Positions 22,510 to 30,046 of a stretch of DNA of 43,721 nt are shown one piece after another (positions within the stretch are counted from its first letter, which is position 1; each line of letters opens with the position of its first letter). Position numbers and translations under genes: made by a program. The notes under the pieces were generated by a model. It ran no database searches. It saw only the letters and a list, made by a program, of their open reading frames with translations, and had not been told where the DNA came from. The DNA comes from Lachnospiraceae bacterium AC3007 (GTDB lineage Bacteria; Bacillota; Clostridia; Lachnospirales; Lachnospiraceae). The stretch is from positions 1 to 43,721 of the forward strand of contig JHYK01000024.1 in the NCBI GenBank assembly GCA_000621405.1. Reading direction: 5' to 3'.

Positions 22510-24336
22510 TCACTTCCCGCTGATGATCTTATTCAGCGCCTTCCTGTCGTAATAATCCGATATCCTGTCTATATATAGATCCGGCTCCGCGCCGCGGTCT
22601 ATATCGTAGAATGAACCATTTTTGAAGGTGCTCATACGCCTGTACCCGGATATCTTGAATCTCGTTCCGCCGGCTGTTGCCATAGGCATGTAGGAGCACG
22701 AGCCGCCTCCCGATGTCTTGCCGATGAGAGTTACATGGGGATCGGCTTTGAATTCGTTGGGCACCAGGTTTCCGCATGAAAAGCTCACCGGGGAGATAAG
22801 GCAGTAGAGGTTCAGGCCCTTGTCTGCAAGGGTGTCTTTTTCATCAAATCTGCCGTCTCTGTTAGAGTCGATGTGGAACTGGGATGTAGTTGTAGCGCCG
22901 GTCATGGTGTTCTTTACATTGATGCTTCCGACGCCGAGATAAGTGCCTATGACATAGCAGGCTGCGTTGATATCACCGCCTGTATTCATCGATAGATCCA
23001 TTACCACGTTCTCGACGGGGCTGCCTTCTCTCATTATCCGGTCATAAGAATACTGCATGAGTCTTATGGTATCACCCAGCTCTTCTTCTGTCGGCTCAGA
23101 CTTGTAATCGATATCTTCTCTTGGAGCCACAAAGCTGTCAAAAGTTATATAGGCTGTATTACCCACTTCTTCATAGGGAAGATATCCATCAGGATATGCC
23201 TTGTTTCTTTCGGCCTCAAACTCGTCGATCCAGCCGTTGAATTTGGTCTTCCACGGTCCGTAGATCCCCCCGGCGAGTTCGGCTATCTTCCCCGGATCGC
23301 TTCCGCAGGATTCTGCCATAAATCCGCTGTGCAGGTCATCCAGATAACAACTTATGAACTCATACAACGCGGCATCGGCCTCAGACTGATCGGTTCCCAT
23401 CAATCTCTTCTTGACGCCGATCTCATAGAAATATTCATCAAAGTTGTCTATGCCATGGATCTCCTTCAGGCCATACATGTGATCCAGCATGAAGCATAAT
23501 TCGTGATAATCAAATGTGGCAAAGTCTTCTGTCCTCTCGGACGCCGATGAATAATATAGATCGGATAACCTTTCATCAAGGCCTGGCGCCACGATCACTG
23601 ATTCTCCGTTAAACAGCTCGTATGCGTTGTAGTATGACAGGAACAGGTCGCTCAGTGTATGCAGCGGCACATAATAGCCGTCGTCTTTCTTTACCAGATC
23701 GATCTCATAAGGCTTGAGATCAAAGCACATCTCTTTGCCATACCGGTCATTTGTGAGCTCGGCTATCGGCTGATACAGATAGCCGAATTCACCGGTCATG
23801 CCTCCAAATGAGACAAGGGCCTCTCCCTCTATCCTCATAAATGCGTCATAGTCGAGAAACGAGATGGTATCTTCTGCAAAATCAAAGACTGCGGTAAAGG
23901 GCGTGCCCTTACGCGTGACAGTTACTGTATCGCCATCCTGTGATATCTCGTACTCATGATCGTGATCCAGCATCTCATCCAGCGCATTTGTGGCAAAGTC
24001 TATCGTGACATATGGAACGTTTGATCCGTTAAAGAAGTACACTGACAGATCTTTTTTGTTGCCGATCTCCCCGATATACAGCGGGATCGTCTGCTCGGTC
24101 ATGCCATCCTGTCCGGCGGTATCAGCGACGGCCCCTGCGGCATCCTCTGCCGGCAGATCCGAAGTCCCGGCCGCGGCATCGGCTGCGTTTGTCGTTTCAG
24201 CGGCGCTGCTTGCGACTGATGCAGCGTCGGATGCTGCAGTGCCGGCTGCTGTATTCGTATCAGGATACGCAGCGCAGCCCGTGAGCATTGCTGTCGCGAG
24301 CATCACCGTTATTGCTTTCATCATCTCTTTTTTCAT
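22510..24336 (-). CDS. S41-family peptidase-like lipoprotein
   Basis: A 608-residue exported protein. The signal (MKKEMMKAITVMLATAMLTGC) ends in a lipobox Cys, followed by an Ala/Ser/Thr/Asp-rich linker to about residue 70. A long N-terminal domain precedes a C-terminal peptidase S41 domain with the motif VVMDLSMNTGGD, the nucleophile region SPVSFSCGNLVPNEF and the GKTSGGGSCS loop. C-terminal-processing-type proteases cut exported or misfolded proteins at the cell surface. The catalytic serine and a lysine-bearing loop seem present. I start at 24336 because GGAGAG precedes this ATG and the signal peptide begins here; a longer open frame upstream runs antisense to other sequence. The double-glycine peptide gene follows 19 bases downstream. 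Confidence 0.85.
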   Translation of the reverse strand: MKKEMMKAITVMLATAMLTGCAAYPDTNTAAGTAASDAASVASSAAETTNAADAAAGTSDLPAEDAAGAVADTAGQDGMTEQTIPLYIGEIGNKKDLSVYFFNGSNVPYVTIDFATNALDEMLDHDHEYEISQDGDTVTVTRKGTPFTAVFDFAEDTISFLDYDAFMRIEGEALVSFGGMTGEFGYLYQPIAELTNDRYGKEMCFDLKPYEIDLVKKDDGYYVPLHTLSDLFLSYYNAYELFNGESVIVAPGLDERLSDLYYSSASERTEDFATFDYHELCFMLDHMYGLKEIHGIDNFDEYFYEIGVKKRLMGTDQSEADAALYEFISCYLDDLHSGFMAESCGSDPGKIAELAGGIYGPWKTKFNGWIDEFEAERNKAYPDGYLPYEEVGNTAYITFDSFVAPREDIDYKSEPTEEELGDTIRLMQYSYDRIMREGSPVENVVMDLSMNTGGDINAACYVIGTYLGVGSINVKNTMTGATTTSQFHIDSNRDGRFDEKDTLADKGLNLYCLISPVSFSCGNLVPNEFKADPHVTLIGKTSGGGSCSYMPMATAGGTRFKISGYRRMSTFKNGSFYDIDRGAEPDLYIDRISDYYDRKALNKIISGK

Positions 24337-24416
24337 TTTTATTACTCTCCAGATAAGACAGGTGGACGGTTCTAAGGGTTTATTTACGCAGAGTTCGCGC
24401 TTTTGCCGGTGCGTGA

Positions 24417-24881
24417 TCAGGAGCCTCCCTCCGACAGCACCTTTGCCGCATAAGAGCAAGTGCCACTGATCTGCACTCCATTTCGCTCTGCGGCCTCGAT
24501 CACCTTGTAGACCAGCCGTCTGGCTATACCCTTGCCCTCGTACTCCGGGCGGACGCCGGTATGATAGATAACCCAGCCATCCGGAGTCTCGCTGTACTCG
24601 CACTCACCGATCAGCTTCTCTCCGTCCAGGGCGATGCTCCGATGCTTCTCCGTCTCCATGACCACATCGATGCCGTGGCGGTACTGGATCTGCAAGGCCC
24701 CGGAAGGGCAGGTCTCCACCGTCTTCCAAACCTTTGCATTTTCCGCCCGGGACAGATCGACCCAGGGTCTCCGGGCAAAATCAAAAGCCTCCGGGCATCC
24801 GGTCACGCATTTTCTGGCGTGAAAGCATTTAGAAGAATCCCAGAAGATCGCGATGTCATCATTCTCATATAGTCTGTGCAT
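24417..24881 (-). CDS. Fer4_19 ferredoxin-like domain fused to a GNAT-like acetyltransferase domain
   Basis: A 154-residue fusion. Residues 1-70 form a divergent single-cluster 4Fe-4S domain of the Fer4_19 type, with Cys in SSKCFHARKCVTGCPEAF and a later TCPSGALQ. Residues 75-154 form a short GCN5-related acetyltransferase-like domain (YjdJ type) with the acetyl-CoA loop RPEYEGKGIARRLV and ISGTCSYAAKVL. This fusion is common in Firmicutes and Bacteroidetes; the substrate is unknown and the cluster may have a redox-sensing role. It stands alone between the S41 gene and mazEF. The start codon at 24881 fits the onset of domain similarity. Confidence 0.85.
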   Translation of the reverse strand: MHRLYENDDIAIFWDSSKCFHARKCVTGCPEAFDFARRPWVDLSRAENAKVWKTVETCPSGALQIQYRHGIDVVMETEKHRSIALDGEKLIGECEYSETPDGWVIYHTGVRPEYEGKGIARRLVYKVIEAAERNGVQISGTCSYAAKVLSEGGS

Positions 24882-24936
24882 ATCTTTGTACCTCTGTGAT
24901 CAAATAGAGCATAATCCGATGGGAGTCCCCATTGAC

Positions 24937-25248
24937 TTAGTCATACTCAAAGATTCCCTGAACTGCATCAGATACATTGATAATATCATTATACGATAGC
25001 AGATCTACTCTGCTGCATCCCCTTGCCTTAGGGTCAATAGCCTTTATCTGCTCGCAAATTACTGTGCCGGACTCGCCATTCCTTCCTTTGACCGCAAGAT
25101 GCACAGGGCCTGCCGGAACTTGTGGCATCATGGGGCAGACATGAAATATCCCCGTTGCTTTTATGAATGCATTCCTGCTGACAATTACGAATAACTGCCT
25201 GGCAAATCCGCTGATCTTAATGATATCTCCCTGGCAGAATTCATTCAT
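24937..25248 (-). CDS. mazF: MazF/PemK-type mRNA interferase toxin
   Basis: A 103-residue type II toxin. The MazF fold is seen in the N-terminal FCQGDIIKISGF, where an R/KQGDI motif is usual, and in PVHLAVKGRNGESGTVICEQIKAIDPKARG, the conserved central and substrate-binding strands. Such toxins cleave single-stranded RNA at short motifs and stop growth when the antitoxin is lost. The ATG overlaps the mazE stop by four bases (ATGA), giving coupled translation with the antitoxin first, the normal order. Length is usual for the family, and the gene appears intact. Confidence 0.9.
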   Translation of the reverse strand: MNEFCQGDIIKISGFARQLFVIVSRNAFIKATGIFHVCPMMPQVPAGPVHLAVKGRNGESGTVICEQIKAIDPKARGCSRVDLLSYNDIINVSDAVQGIFEYD

Positions 25249-25487
25249 AAGAGCTCTCTCCCTGCCGGCTCGCCCCAGTCAAAATCACATACTGATATCT
25301 CTCCGTTATACTCCGCCAATCTATCTTCAAAGGTCTTATGAACAAACTGCTTTCTCATCACAATAGTATCATCCTCTATCTCAATGTCCAATACATCGGA
25401 GATCTTCAACTGCATTTTATCAAGAATATCTTTAGAGATTCTTATACCCTGGCTGTTACCCCAGGCTCTTATCGCCACCTGTGCCAT
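25245..25487 (-). CDS. mazE: MazE/AbrB-type antitoxin
   Basis: An 80-residue antitoxin with an N-terminal SpoVT/AbrB swapped-hairpin DNA-binding domain (IRAWGNSQGIRISKDILDKM, then VLDIEIEDDTIVMRK) and a C-terminal toxin-binding tail (FEDRLAEYNGEISVCDFDWG), the standard MazE plan. It neutralises MazF and represses its own promoter. AAGGAGG precedes the ATG. A promoter with an overlapping perfect palindrome lies directly upstream, consistent with autoregulation. Confidence 0.9.
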   Translation of the reverse strand: MAQVAIRAWGNSQGIRISKDILDKMQLKISDVLDIEIEDDTIVMRKQFVHKTFEDRLAEYNGEISVCDFDWGEPAGRELL

Positions 25488-25505
25488 ATGATCACCTCCT
25501 TGGGA

Positions 25506-25544
25506 TGTATATACATTATACGGTATAATTATTCAGTGGGTCAA
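25506..25544 (-). promoter_or_regulatory. mazEF promoter and palindromic operator
   Basis: On the minus strand TTGACC (25539-25544) and TATAAT (25515-25520) are 18 bases apart. A perfect palindrome ATTATAC-G-GTATAAT (25515-25529) covers the -10 box, and a second palindrome TGTATATACA (25506-25515) abuts it. Both are good candidates for MazE or MazEF binding sites. Confidence 0.7.
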
Positions 25545-25557
25545 TCGCAGGACAGGG

Positions 25558-25625
25558 GTGACAGAGGGACGTACCTTTTGACACCTTATAGTGCTAAGGT
25601 GTCAAAAGGTACGTCCCCCTGTCAC
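25558..25625. repeat. Long hairpin, GGGACGTACC-type element
   Basis: Arms of 30 bp (25558-25587 and 25596-25625) with one mismatch enclose the loop ATAGTGCT. It is nearly the same as the element at 19616, including the AGTGCT part of the loop. It begins three bases beyond the loaP stop codon and lies just upstream of the mazEF promoter, so it can separate the two transcripts. Confidence 0.92.
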
Positions 25626-25628
25626 TTT

Positions 25629-26129
25629 TTATGATATGTATTCTATCCCTACTTTCAGCTCCATCTGGCGGCCAAACATCTTCGTGGATATAAGGGCCGT
25701 GCGCTTGTGGGACCATATTTTCTTTATCATGACTTCCTTGCCGGAGAGCGGGCCGCTGTCGATCACGACCCTGTCGCCTTCCTTATGGACAAGGGACAGC
25801 TCTACGGTATCATCTGAGCCGAGGAAACTTCTGATGAAATCTTCCTCTTCGCGGCTTACCGCAAGGATATCCTCCTCCGCCCGGAGGAGCGTCGTGCGCT
25901 TGGGCACCTTTTTCAATTCAAAGAAGAGTCTTTTGGGATCGTCTGTCTCAAAAAAGATATAGCCCGGCACGAAAGGAAGCAGCTTGTCATGCCAGCCGTC
26001 TCTGTATTTTCGCTTCCTTATGACCTTCGGAATGAAGGCTCTTCCCAGCGAATCCATATCCAGTATCTTGTTCATGAAAAACAGAGCTTCTTCTTCTTTT
26101 CTGCTCTCCACTCTTATCACATACCACAT
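25629..26129 (-). CDS. loaP: LoaP-type NusG paralogue, processive antiterminator
   Basis: A 166-residue protein with an N-terminal NGN domain (WYVIRVESRKEEEALFFMNK, LPFVPGYIFFETDD) and a C-terminal KOW motif (EGDRVVIDSGPLSGKEVMIKKI). NusG paralogues of this size outside the secE-nusG-rplK locus are specialised antiterminators; LoaP proteins in Firmicutes act on long polysaccharide or secondary-metabolite operons through an RNA hairpin in the leader. I chose the ATG at 26129, where AGAGAG lies upstream and NGN similarity begins. The target operon is not obvious here; the glycan-related genes in this window are candidates. It follows prfA with a palindromic element between the two. General NusG function is the less likely alternative. 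Confidence 0.8.
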   Translation of the reverse strand: MWYVIRVESRKEEEALFFMNKILDMDSLGRAFIPKVIRKRKYRDGWHDKLLPFVPGYIFFETDDPKRLFFELKKVPKRTTLLRAEEDILAVSREEEDFIRSFLGSDDTVELSLVHKEGDRVVIDSGPLSGKEVMIKKIWSHKRTALISTKMFGRQMELKVGIEYIS

Positions 26130-26144
26130 GTCAGTCTCTCTTTT

Positions 26145-26179
26145 TAAGTCACCGGGGACGGTTCTCACCCGATGACTTA
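26145..26179. repeat. GGGACGGTTCT element at the prfA 3' end
   Basis: Arms TAAGTCA (26145-26151) and TGACTTA (26173-26179) flank CCGGGGACGGTTCTCACCCGA. The right arm supplies the prfA stop codon (TAA on the minus strand at 26177-26179). Confidence 0.85.
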
Positions 26180-27250
26180 TTCCTCCCCCATCTCCGCGAG
26201 TTTGGCAGATCTGTCTGCCTCAGTCAGGCTGTCGATGATCTCGTTCAGATCTCCGTTCATGATGTCATCGATCCTGTAGAGAGTCAGATGGATCCTGTGA
26301 TCCGTGACCCTCCCCTGAGGGAAATTATAGGTTCGTATCTTTTCGGAGCGGTCACCCGTCCCGATCTGGCTGCGCCTTTCGGCGGACTCTTCTTCCTGCT
26401 TTCTCTGAAGCTCGAGATCATAGAGCTTTGAGCGCAGCAGGGCGAAGGCTTTGTTCTTATTTTGCAGCTGTGACTTTTCGGTCTGTGAGTAGATCACGAT
26501 GCCTGTGGGATAGTGCGTGAGACGCACCGCGGAGTCAGTCGTGTTGACGCACTGACCGCCATTTCCGGAGGCTCTCATCACGTCGATCCTTATGTCTTTA
26601 TCGTCTATCGCTATGTCGACTTCCTCGGCCTCGGGCATGACTGCAACGGTCGCAGTGGAGGTATGTATCCTGCCACCGGATTCGGTCTCGGGAACTCGCT
26701 GAACCCTGTGCACTCCGGACTCGTATTTGAGCACGGAATATGCGCCTGTTCCGCGCACCATAAAGGATATGTTCTTCATCCCGCCGATGCCGGTCTCTTC
26801 ACATTCCATGAGCTCGGTGCTCCAGCCCCTGGACTCGATGTAATGCGTATACATGCGGTACAGATCATAGGAAAATAAAGCCGCCTCGTCTCCTCCGGCC
26901 CCGGCTCTTATCTCCATGATGACATTTCGGTCGTCGTTTTGGTCCTTGGGAAGGAGCAGGAGTCTGAGGTTCTGGATGAGCTCCGGCTGTCTGTCCTTTG
27001 CCTCGGCAAGCTCTTCTCTTGCAAGTTCCTTCATCTCGGGGTCTGATTCCTCGTCTATCAGCTGCAGCGACTCTTCGATCGCGTTTTCATTATCGCGATA
27101 CGCCTTGTACGCTTCGACTACGGGAGCAAGACCTGCCTGCTCCTTCATGAGCGCCATGTACTTCGTGCTGTCGGATGCCGCCCCGGGCTCTGATATGCGC
27201 CTCGTCAGCTCATCATATTTCATTACGATTTTTTCTACATTTTCAAACAT
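26177..27250 (-). CDS. prfA: Peptide chain release factor 1
   Basis: A 357-residue RF1, which recognises UAA and UAG and triggers peptidyl-tRNA hydrolysis. The catalytic GGQ motif is in [20 protein letters not shown], the codon-recognition region includes [14 protein letters not shown] and [10 protein letters not shown], and the typical RF tail ([29 protein letters not shown]) is present. Full length and intact. Its start overlaps the end of prmC by eight bases, matching the standard prmC-prfA order, in which PrmC methylates the GGQ glutamine. The stop codon lies in the arm of a palindromic element. Confidence 0.97.
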   Translation of the reverse strand: MFENVEKIVMKYDELTRRISEPGAASDSTKYMALMKEQAGLAPVVEAYKAYRDNENAIEESLQLIDEESDPEMKELAREELAEAKDRQPELIQNLRLLLLPKDQNDDRNVIMEIRAGAGGDEAALFSYDLYRMYTHYIESRGWSTELMECEETGIGGMKNISFMVRGTGAYSVLKYESGVHRVQRVPETESGGRIHTSTATVAVMPEAEEVDIAIDDKDIRIDVMRASGNGGQCVNTTDSAVRLTHYPTGIVIYSQTEKSQLQNKNKAFALLRSKLYDLELQRKQEEESAERRSQIGTGDRSEKIRTYNFPQGRVTDHRIHLTLYRIDDIMNGDLNEIIDSLTEADRSAKLAEMGEE

Positions 27251-28337
27251 ATCTATCCTCTGTGATCCCCGGTCTATAACAGCCTGCCTTTACCACCCGG
27301 TTATTCCCGGCATAGTCCTTCAGTATCTCAATATTATGGAATCCTTCTGCGTAAAGCAGATCTTGTACTGCCGCTCCTTCATCATATCCTATTTCAAGGA
27401 AGAGACTTCCGTGCTTCTTAAGATGCGAGCCGGCCTCCTTCGCTATGATCCTGTAATATTTCAATCCGTCCGTATCCCCGTCCAATGCAAGATGTGGCTC
27501 AAAGGACTGTACCTCCGGCATCAGCGTCTTTATCACATCCGACTGTATGTATGGCGGATTTGATACGATGTGATCGTACGTATCCGTGATGTTTTCGAAC
27601 ATATCGGAGACTATCCACCTGATAGGACGATGGAAGGGCGGATGCTGCGGCGATAAAGCAGGATCTGAGACTGGTGAGTAGCCTGTATCCGTTCCACCCA
27701 CGCTCTTTGAATTATGTAAACCAGTGCCTCCTGATGGCTCTGTCTCAGATTTGCCGAATATGAGCTCTTCGTTCCTGCCTGCTATGTCCAGCGCAGCCTG
27801 TGATATGTCGGCTCCCGTGCCTTCGATGTCGTTCTTGTATCTCATGAGAGAGAGAAGTATGCAGCCCGTGCCGGTGCACATGTCGAGCACCGATGAACCG
27901 TCGCCCACATCCTTCATCATCTCTTCCACCAGGAATTCCGTGTCAAATCTCGGTATGAGCACATTCTCATCCACATGGAAACGAAGCCCCATGAAATCAG
28001 CAAAGCCGGTGATATACTGTACCGGCTTTCTTTCTGCGCGCTCTCTTAACAGGGCGCGGTATGCTTCCTCGACGGTTTTATTTCCCGATGAACTGTCTGA
28101 TGAACTGTCCGATGAGCCGTGTAGTGCTCCGAGGGGTATTCCGTCCGATGCCCCGATCAGCAATCCTTCCGACGCCCCATCCCTGAAGACGGCCTCGTCA
28201 TCTCCTCTGATGATCAGTGAACTCTTCGTGACACCCGTCAGGTGCTCGAGCAGGATCCCTGCGTCTGTGGCTGAGTCCTCCACGCCGGCTTCTTCGAGGA
28301 TCTTGATCCCCAGCTCAATCAGTTCCCTGTACGTCAT
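27243..28337 (-). CDS. prmC: Peptide chain release factor N5-glutamine methyltransferase
   Basis: A 364-residue HemK/PrmC methyltransferase that methylates the GGQ glutamine of release factors. The N-terminal helical domain begins [20 protein letters not shown], the SAM-binding motif is [17 protein letters not shown], and the catalytic NPPY motif is in [13 protein letters not shown]. Two low-complexity insertions are unusual: a Ser/Asp-rich stretch ([14 protein letters not shown]) before the catalytic domain and a Gly/Ser/Pro-rich stretch ([20 protein letters not shown]) inside it, which make it longer than the usual 280 or so residues. The ATG at 28337 has GGAGAA upstream and lies inside the 3' end of the DUF1385 gene, so the genes are coupled. 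Confidence 0.93.
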   Translation of the reverse strand: MTYRELIELGIKILEEAGVEDSATDAGILLEHLTGVTKSSLIIRGDDEAVFRDGASEGLLIGASDGIPLGALHGSSDSSSDSSSGNKTVEEAYRALLRERAERKPVQYITGFADFMGLRFHVDENVLIPRFDTEFLVEEMMKDVGDGSSVLDMCTGTGCILLSLMRYKNDIEGTGADISQAALDIAGRNEELIFGKSETEPSGGTGLHNSKSVGGTDTGYSPVSDPALSPQHPPFHRPIRWIVSDMFENITDTYDHIVSNPPYIQSDVIKTLMPEVQSFEPHLALDGDTDGLKYYRIIAKEAGSHLKKHGSLFLEIGYDEGAAVQDLLYAEGFHNIEILKDYAGNNRVVKAGCYRPGITEDRYV

Positions 28338-29349
28338 CCGGGAAATTCTCCTGCAAAAACTCCTTCCAGTCAAAGACCGCATCCACGGAGCGGATCCCGA
28401 CTTCTATCATCTGGTCGTCGGGCTCTCTCGTGGTAAGCTTCTGGAGCCAGAGCCCCGGCTTGCTGATGAATCCGACCAGTGCGTTGTCGCATCTACCGGC
28501 AAGCCTTATGAATTCGTAGGATACGCCGGCTATCACGGGGATCAGCACTATCCTGAGCACTACCCGCATCCATCTCACGTCTGTCTGGATAAAAGCAAAG
28601 AACACGATGGATATCACCATCACGTACAGAAGAAAGCTCGTTCCGCATCTCTTATGCTCGCGGCTGGACTTTCGCACGTTCTCGACTGTGAGCGGCATGC
28701 CGTTTTCTATGCAGTTGATGCATTTGTGCTCGGCGCCGTGGTACATGAAGACGCGCTTTATATCATCCATAAGGCTTATCACCTTGATGTATCCTATAAA
28801 TATGATGATCCTGATGAGGCCCTCGATAAGGGACAGCGCTATGCCGTCTCCCACATAAGGCTTGAAAAACTGGCTTGCAAAGTACGGCAGTACCATGAAG
28901 AGCCCCATGGCAAGTATCAACGCCACGACCGTGACCACCGCGGACAAAACTGCGTCGCCGGCTTTCTGCTTGGATTTTTGCTCTGCTTCCTTATCCGTCT
29001 TTCCGGCCTCCGCCGCCTCTTCGGTATTTTGCTCGGCTTCCTTATCCGTCTTTCCGGACTCAGCCGCCTCTTTGATCTCCTCACCCTGCATGTATATGTC
29101 CGAAGAATAATTAAGGGTAGAAAGTCCCAGTACCAGAGAATCTATGAAGGAGAGCACGCCCCTTATGATCGGTATCTTGTAGACGGTCTTATTCGGGATC
29201 ACGCCCTTGTATTCGTCCTGCTTTACGACGATCTCTCCGTCTGCGCGCCTTACTGCGACCGCGTAATTGTCCTTATTGCGCATCATGACGCCCTCAAGGA
29301 CCGCCTGCCCGCCTATGCTGCTGTATATCTGCTTTTTTGTATTATCCAT
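28315..29349 (-). CDS. DUF1385 family membrane protein (YqhQ-like)
   Basis: A 344-residue DUF1385 protein with the family start (SIGGQAVLEGVMMRNKDNYA), a central conserved block (RVFMYHGAEHKCINCIENG, then REHKRCGTSFLLYVM) and about five transmembrane segments. Function is not established; the conserved His and Cys residues suggest metal binding. A tandem repeat of about 15 residues with the common unit GKTDKEAEQ is inserted at about residues 96-126, between the first conserved block and the membrane part; it is absent from typical members. The gene lies between rpmE and prmC, the common Clostridia order. Its leader contains two competing hairpins. Confidence 0.92.
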   Translation of the reverse strand: MDNTKKQIYSSIGGQAVLEGVMMRNKDNYAVAVRRADGEIVVKQDEYKGVIPNKTVYKIPIIRGVLSFIDSLVLGLSTLNYSSDIYMQGEEIKEAAESGKTDKEAEQNTEEAAEAGKTDKEAEQKSKQKAGDAVLSAVVTVVALILAMGLFMVLPYFASQFFKPYVGDGIALSLIEGLIRIIIFIGYIKVISLMDDIKRVFMYHGAEHKCINCIENGMPLTVENVRKSSREHKRCGTSFLLYVMVISIVFFAFIQTDVRWMRVVLRIVLIPVIAGVSYEFIRLAGRCDNALVGFISKPGLWLQKLTTREPDDQMIEVGIRSVDAVFDWKEFLQENFPDDVQGTD

Positions 29350-29363
29350 ATCCGTTTAAATAG

Positions 29364-29400
29364 AAAATGACACCGTCATTTTCTCCACGAAAATAACGGT
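29364..29400 (-). promoter_or_regulatory. Competing hairpins between rpmE and the DUF1385 gene
   Basis: In minus-strand RNA order, an upstream stem pairs 29389-29400 with 29372-29383 over 12 bases with one mismatch and loop GTGGA. A downstream stem pairs AAAATGAC (29375-29382) with GTCATTTT (29364-29371) around a 3-base loop. Both use 29375-29382, so they exclude each other, as in attenuators. The following U-run is short, so termination may be weak. Confidence 0.5.
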
Positions 29401-29414
29401 GCCACAATGTCCTG

Positions 29415-29618
29415 CTAGTTCTTTGCTGCGTACTTCTTGTTGAACTTCTCTATACGTCCGTCAGCACGTGCTGCCTTCTGCTGTCCCGTGTAGAACGGAT
29501 GACACTTTGAGCAGACCTCGACCTTTATCTCGGGTATCGTAGATCCGACTGTAAAAGTGTTGCCGCAGTGGCAGGTTACCGTCGCCTGATGATATTCAGG
29601 ATGTAAATCTGCTTTCAT
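29415..29618 (-). CDS. rpmE: Ribosomal protein L31, zinc-binding type
   Basis: A 67-residue bL31 of the C+ type, with CHCGN at 17-21 and [12 protein letters not shown] at 36-47 forming the zinc site. It joins the two ribosomal subunits and serves as a zinc store; zinc-free paralogues replace it under starvation in some species. AAAGGAAAAA precedes the ATG. The gene is first in the row rpmE, DUF1385, prmC, prfA. Its leader of about 95 bases has a promoter and hairpins that may be an autoregulatory L31 leader. Confidence 0.96.
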   Translation of the reverse strand: MKADLHPEYHQATVTCHCGNTFTVGSTIPEIKVEVCSKCHPFYTGQQKAARADGRIEKFNKKYAAKN

Positions 29619-29751
29619 TTTCGTTTTTCCTTTCCGTGAGCAGCCGGTTTCCGACCGGCAGCCTCCCTATGTATCCTACAGTTATGGGCACGAGCCCCGC
29701 TCACTTGAGGCGAGCGACGTATATATTACCACAACACAGCGCAAAATACAA
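29619..29751 (-). promoter_or_regulatory. rpmE promoter and structured leader
   Basis: On the minus strand TTGTAT (29746-29751) and TAATAT (29723-29728) are 17 bases apart. The leader contains GCTC/GAGC near its 5' end and GCCGGT/ACCGGC with a 5-base loop just before the ribosome binding site. Firmicute L31 leaders are known to be bound by L31; whether this one matches that motif needs a covariance search. Confidence 0.55.
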
Positions 29752-29761
29752 GGAAAATATA

Positions 29762-29792
29762 TAAGCCACCGGGGACGGTTCTCGCTGACTTA
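29762..29792. repeat. GGGACGGTTCT element at the ferredoxin 3' end
   Basis: Arms TAAGCCA (29762-29768) and TGACTTA (29786-29792), six of seven pairs, flank CCGGGGACGGTTCTCGC. The right arm contains the ferredoxin stop codon (29790-29792). Confidence 0.8.
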
Positions 29793-30035
29793 CTTTTGAT
29801 CTGCCGGCTTCCCGTAGCGAATGGCACCCTTAGGGCACACATTCCCGCATTGGGCGCACATGAAGCAGGGTCTTCCCCAGTCCGGCCTGCCGTCGACCAT
29901 CTTTATATGACCTGTAGGACATTTCCTTGCGCACTCACCGCAGCCGTCACACGCATCTGTAGCATAGAAATTGTCCTTCATTCCTTTTAACTCGATCTTC
30001 TTTTTCGGGTCAAAGAAATCCCTTATCACTCCCAT
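29790..30035 (-). CDS. Two-cluster [4Fe-4S] ferredoxin-type protein
   Basis: An 81-residue protein with two complete cluster motifs, CDGCGECARKCP at 29-40 and CFMCAQCGNVCP at 57-68, separated by a short linker. The N-terminal 28 residues (DFFDPKKKIELKGM) are an extension not seen in minimal clostridial ferredoxins. It probably carries electrons for an unidentified oxidoreductase; no partner enzyme is adjacent. It lies between rpmE and the GT39-like gene, with a palindromic element on each side, and its stop codon falls inside one of them. Confidence 0.92.
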   Translation of the reverse strand: MGVIRDFFDPKKKIELKGMKDNFYATDACDGCGECARKCPTGHIKMVDGRPDWGRPCFMCAQCGNVCPKGAIRYGKPADQK

Positions 30036-30046
30036 AATAACCTCCG

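Noticed and set aside
24337-24603. A 89-residue N-terminal extension of the S41 lipoprotein.
   Set aside because: It would place the signal peptide and lipobox in mid-protein and overlaps the antisense of the ferredoxin-GNAT gene's end; the ATG at 24336 has its own ribosome binding site.
27724-29370. A long plus-strand open frame of 548 codons.
   Set aside because: It is antisense to prmC and the DUF1385 gene, both clearly real, and matches nothing; codon bias of the opposite strand explains it.
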